Below, in pieces: positions 61,306 to 64,000 of a stretch of 64,000 nucleotides of DNA. The DNA comes from Ktedonobacter racemifer DSM 44963. GTDB taxonomy: Bacteria > Chloroflexota > Ktedonobacteria > Ktedonobacterales > Ktedonobacteraceae. Positions within the stretch are counted from its first letter, which is position 1. Every line of letters begins with the position of its first letter. The stretch lies in NCBI RefSeq assembly GCF_000178855.1, contig NZ_ADVG01000002.1, positions 2,418,001-2,482,000 on the forward strand, written 5' to 3'. Made by a program: the position numbers and the translations under genes. Under the pieces are notes generated by a model. It worked only from the letters and a program-made list of their open reading frames with translations. It was not told where the DNA came from and searched no databases.

Positions 61306-61774
61306 GAGTCGTGGTCCCTCTTTTTTTCTGTTCTTACGCAAACGCGGTGTGCACCCTTTTGGCGTGACGCCTCTCGCTCTGGTTAGTGGTAAGATGCAGT
61401 AGCCCGCTACTTGCGCACGCGGCTACTTGCACCCATCACATTCCCTACCCGAAAGAACTTGCACATGGCGCTATCAATGCATCTATATAGTAAGACGCGC
61501 TTTCATGGCATTTTGTGACGCCCACTTTGGATTTTTAGAATTTTTTCCTATTGATGCGCGTCACTCTCTTCACCTTGTCCCAAATTGTCGCAATTTCGCA
61601 GGGCATAGAGCGACTTTGTCGCGTGGGTGCATTGTCATTCTTCAGCACCAGAGATTACAATGGATAGAGACGCATTGTGCTCGGTCGCAATTTCGCAGAT
61701 TGGTGGGGCTTGCTGTCTAGAGCACACAACATTCTAAGCGCACCACTCCATACACTGAAAGGAAACGCAGATTT
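61306..61774. other. Divergent gap with direct repeats and a degenerate hairpin
   Basis: No gene is evident. It contains two copies of GTCGCAATTTCGCAG (61587-61601 and 61684-61698), a palindrome GCGACTTTGTCGC (61610-61622), and a decayed family A-like stretch near 61368-61440. The oxidoreductase promoter likely lies here. Confidence 0.6.
61587..61698. promoter_or_regulatory. Pair of 15-bp direct repeats, possible operator
   Basis: GTCGCAATTTCGCAG occurs at 61587-61601 and 61684-61698, 97 nt apart start to start. The spacing is near nine helical turns. They sit upstream of the oxidoreductase gene and could bind the AraC-type protein encoded at 62829, but this is inference. Confidence 0.5.
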
Positions 61775-62791
61775 ATGATTCGAGTTGCCATGGTAAGCTT
61801 CTGGCATGTGCATGCAAACGACTATAAGCGCCAGGCCCAGCAGCATCCATCAACACAAATAGTCGCGGTCTGGGACGAAGATGTCCAACGAGGGCGTCGT
61901 TGGGCAACAGAGTTAAGCGTCCCTTTCTATGAGAATCTCAATGAGCTACTGAGCCAGCCCGATATCGATGCCATCATCGTCGATACCCCAACCAGCATGC
62001 ATCATGAGGTGCTCCTGGCCGCGGCACGCGCGGGCAAGCATATTTTTACCGAAAAGGTCATTGCGCCCACGCTTCACGAATGTAACGCTATCATTAAGGC
62101 AGTTGAAGAGGCCTCTGTCAAGCTCACGGTCTCCCTCCCACGCCTTAGCGCAGGATATACCCAGGCCATCCAGAGCCTCATCCAGCTCAACGCTTTTGGG
62201 CAGTTGACCCTGGCACGTGTACGCCTCTCACACAACGGGGCACTTCCCAACGAGCGTTCGCCTCTCGGCTGGTTGCCTGAACACTTCTTCAATAAAGAGC
62301 TATGTGGTGGCGGAGCCATGATCGACCTGGGATGCCACCCCATGTATCTGACGCGCCTCTTCCTGGGCATGCCCGAGAGCGTCAGCGCCAACTACGGCTA
62401 TGTGACCGGGAAAGAGGTCGAGGATAACGCGCTGGTCTCGCTCCACTACGCGAACGGAGCGATTGGTGTTGTCGAGGCGGGCTTTGTCAATCCGTACTCG
62501 CCCTTCACCATCGAGCTGCATGGGACGGAGGGCAGCCTGCTCTTTGGCACGCCTGAGGAGCAGCTCCAGATTCGTAGCCGCCTCTTTGCAGAGGGTCAGC
62601 AGTGGAATACGATCACAGACCTGCCCGAGGACACCCCACTGCCCTTCCAGCAATGGGTCAAACATATCGAGGAAGACACGCTCGCCTCCGAGAACATTCA
62701 AGCAGCCATTGACCTGACAACGCTGATGGAGGCGGCCAATCGCTCCGCGCAAGAGGGGCACGCCATCAAAATTTCCGAGCTGACACACTAG
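61775..62791 (+). CDS. Gfo/Idh/MocA-family oxidoreductase
   Basis: The 338-aa protein has an N-terminal Rossmann half (MIRVAMVSFWHVHANDYK replaces the usual GxGxxG loop) and VWDEDVQRGRRWATE, VDTPTSMHHEV and GKHIFTEKVIAPT with the catalytic Lys of the EKP-type motif (here EKV). The second half contains GGGAMIDLGCHPMYL. The NAD(P) site lacks the normal glycine pattern, so cofactor use is uncertain. Family members act on sugars or inositol. The ATG has AAAGGA 10 nt upstream. It is first in a locus with an AraC regulator and another oxidoreductase. Confidence 0.85.
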   Translation: MIRVAMVSFWHVHANDYKRQAQQHPSTQIVAVWDEDVQRGRRWATELSVPFYENLNELLSQPDIDAIIVDTPTSMHHEVLLAAARAGKHIFTEKVIAPTLHECNAIIKAVEEASVKLTVSLPRLSAGYTQAIQSLIQLNAFGQLTLARVRLSHNGALPNERSPLGWLPEHFFNKELCGGGAMIDLGCHPMYLTRLFLGMPESVSANYGYVTGKEVEDNALVSLHYANGAIGVVEAGFVNPYSPFTIELHGTEGSLLFGTPEEQLQIRSRLFAEGQQWNTITDLPEDTPLPFQQWVKHIEEDTLASENIQAAIDLTTLMEAANRSAQEGHAIKISELTH

Positions 62792-62828
62792 ACGCAAAGC
62801 GCGCTGGTGGTGAGTGGTCAGCAAAACC

Positions 62829-63902
62829 ATGACCGATCCGGCGCGCCTTTTGAGGGTTGACAGATTCGCAGAGCAGGAGGAGGCTTTCGTGGCAAAAGCG
62901 GCTCGAGAACTGGACCGAGGTTCCATCCAGGCCTTGCGCAAGCAGGGCGGTCCTTTTCTCTTTGCGCCCATGCAGGCGGAACCTGATGCGCTTGACCGGC
63001 TTGATATCAGCTTCCGCTGGGGTCATTATGGCATTCGTATACTCCGTTGTCACCTTATCGCCTTTCAGGCGGGGCATGTTATTCCCTATCACAAGCACCA
63101 TAACTACGAGTTTCACTTCATTCCGCGCGGACAGGGGCGCTTAATCCTGGAGGATGGAAGCTATCCCCTGCACGCAGGGATGTTCTACCTTACCGGGCCA
63201 CAGGTACTTCACCAGCAGGAGGCGGGACCTCGTGAGGCCATGTACGAACTCTGCCTGCACCTGGACATCGTGCCCCTGGAGGAGCCAGACACCAGCATGG
63301 AATGGGGTGAGCAATGGGAGATTGTGGAAGCCGATGCCTGTATCCAGCAGCTAAGCACTATGGAGGCCAGGCCAGTGCTTGACCAGTATAGTGCCATGAA
63401 CTGGTTTCTTACGGCCTACCAGGCGTGGCAGGAAGGCGAATTTGGTGCCTTTACCACGATTCGTCAATCCATCATTCAAATCTTGCTGCGCACAGCACGC
63501 GTCCAGCATACGTCGCAACATCAACCGTCGCTCCCTTCACGCGATATGAACACGTATCGCTACCAGCTCGCGACACAGTATATACGCGACAACTATGCAC
63601 GCCCCCTGACGCTCAGCGAGGTCGCGGAGAGCCTGCATATCTGTGGACGCCAGCTGCAGCGCATTCTAGACCAGTACGCTAACGAGACCTTCAGCGGCTA
63701 CCTGGAGCGCTATCGCCTGGCGCAATTGTGCCAGGCCCTGACACACTCTGAGCAGACGATTGAGCAGCTAGCATACAACCACGGCTTCTCAAGCGGTAGC
63801 TACCTGCACTACGTTTTTAAGAAGCGCCTGGGTATGACACCGGCACAGTACCGCCAGCGCCAACAGCAAACGTTGGCTAATGGGTACCACGACCCCTGTT
63901 AA
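62829..63902 (+). CDS. AraC-family transcription regulator
   Basis: The 357-aa protein has an N-terminal cupin-type sensing domain (about 75-165; GHVIPYHKHHNYEFHFIPRG and the His-rich start are typical) and a C-terminal double HTH (about 250-350; LTLSEVAESLHICGRQLQRI, then YNHGFSSGSYLHYVFKKRLG). It likely responds to a sugar and controls the neighbouring oxidoreductase genes. The ATG at 62829 is the likely start; a GTG 15 nt upstream is possible. The gap of 37 nt after the first oxidoreductase supports co-transcription. Confidence 0.87.
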   Translation: MTDPARLLRVDRFAEQEEAFVAKAARELDRGSIQALRKQGGPFLFAPMQAEPDALDRLDISFRWGHYGIRILRCHLIAFQAGHVIPYHKHHNYEFHFIPRGQGRLILEDGSYPLHAGMFYLTGPQVLHQQEAGPREAMYELCLHLDIVPLEEPDTSMEWGEQWEIVEADACIQQLSTMEARPVLDQYSAMNWFLTAYQAWQEGEFGAFTTIRQSIIQILLRTARVQHTSQHQPSLPSRDMNTYRYQLATQYIRDNYARPLTLSEVAESLHICGRQLQRILDQYANETFSGYLERYRLAQLCQALTHSEQTIEQLAYNHGFSSGSYLHYVFKKRLGMTPAQYRQRQQQTLANGYHDPC

Positions 63903-63967
63903 TTTTGCGTGCTCATCCGTTGTAAAGAATCTAGTGGGGATTTGTTTCTATAGAGGAGAAAAGAAAA

Positions 63968-64000
63968 ATGACGATTAAAGTTGGACTGATCGGCTGTGGT
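63968..64000 (+). CDS. Start of a Gfo/Idh/MocA-like oxidoreductase (cut by window end)
   Basis: Only 11 codons are visible (MTIKVGLIGCG), which form the first strand and GxG turn of a Rossmann fold. GAGGAG lies before the ATG. The neighbouring genes and this start suggest a second oxidoreductase, but the rest is outside the window. Confidence 0.6.
   Translation, partial: MTIKVGLIGCG

Noticed and set aside
1..64000. CRISPR array
   Set aside because: No regularly spaced direct repeats with unique spacers were found; the many repeats here are single inverted repeats.

Overview
The window looks like chromosome of a Ktedonobacteria-type member of the Chloroflexota. This is inference from gene style, not from a marker gene. 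The signs are: moderately high G+C; a sigma/XRE regulator pair; many proteins with a short zinc-ribbon at the N-terminus fused to FHA, PP2C, kinase or membrane modules; type VII secretion-like ATPases with a WXG100-type protein; a secreted GH51-like glycosidase; BACON-like repeats; and many intergenic palindromes. Most genes are intact housekeeping or signalling genes. The clearly mobile parts are two insertion sequences (ISAs1-type and IS1-type) and two copies of a MITE-like element.

Layout. 1-3.2 kb: repeats, a UbiG-like methyltransferase, an XRE protein and an ECF-like sigma factor. 3.2-7.5 kb: minus-strand run rpmH-rnpA-yidD-yidC-khpB(jag)-PfkB kinase. 7.6-15.0 kb: minus-strand signalling block PP2C, Ser/Thr kinase-TPR, zinc-ribbon PP2C, VWA and FHA. 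15.5-23.6 kb: der, prs, YggT, DUF2079, a YdjM-like hydrolase and a divergent ClC channel. 23.7-29.2 kb: SUF Fe-S assembly locus (Rrf2 regulator, sufC, sufD-like, sufS, sufU, Rieske). 29.5-36.2 kb: alaX, methyltransferase, GH51-like enzyme, amidase, DUF2785, response regulator. 36.3-42.2 kb: ISAs1-type element, tRNA-Thr, a PLDc_N gene cut by an in-frame stop, a small secreted protein, Uma2, larA-like, IS1-type element. 42.5-51.7 kb: gyrB, zinc-ribbon membrane protein, peptidoglycan hydrolase-like protein, sensor-regulator fusion, clpB. 52-56.3 kb: two EccC-like ATPases and the WXG100-type protein. 56.6-64 kb: scpB, nfo, a BACON-repeat surface protein, and the start of an oxidoreductase/AraC locus.

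How genes work together. rnpA/rpmH/yidD/yidC/khpB join RNase P, ribosome and membrane insertion functions in the usual bacterial order, but dnaA is not next to rpmH. The SUF genes form one regulated Fe-S unit, interrupted by two strong hairpins. The kinase, two PP2Cs, FHA and VWA proteins make a plausible reversible phosphorylation circuit. The EccC-like pair and WXG100 protein look like the core of a minimal type VII-like secretion system whose other parts are not in the window.

The strongest unexplained signal is a set of about 17 long intergenic palindromes. At least 12 have perfect arms of 24-35 bp. The arm sequences differ from site to site, yet in nearly all of them the 5' arm is the G-rich one, and several sit beside a conserved roughly 20-nt flank.
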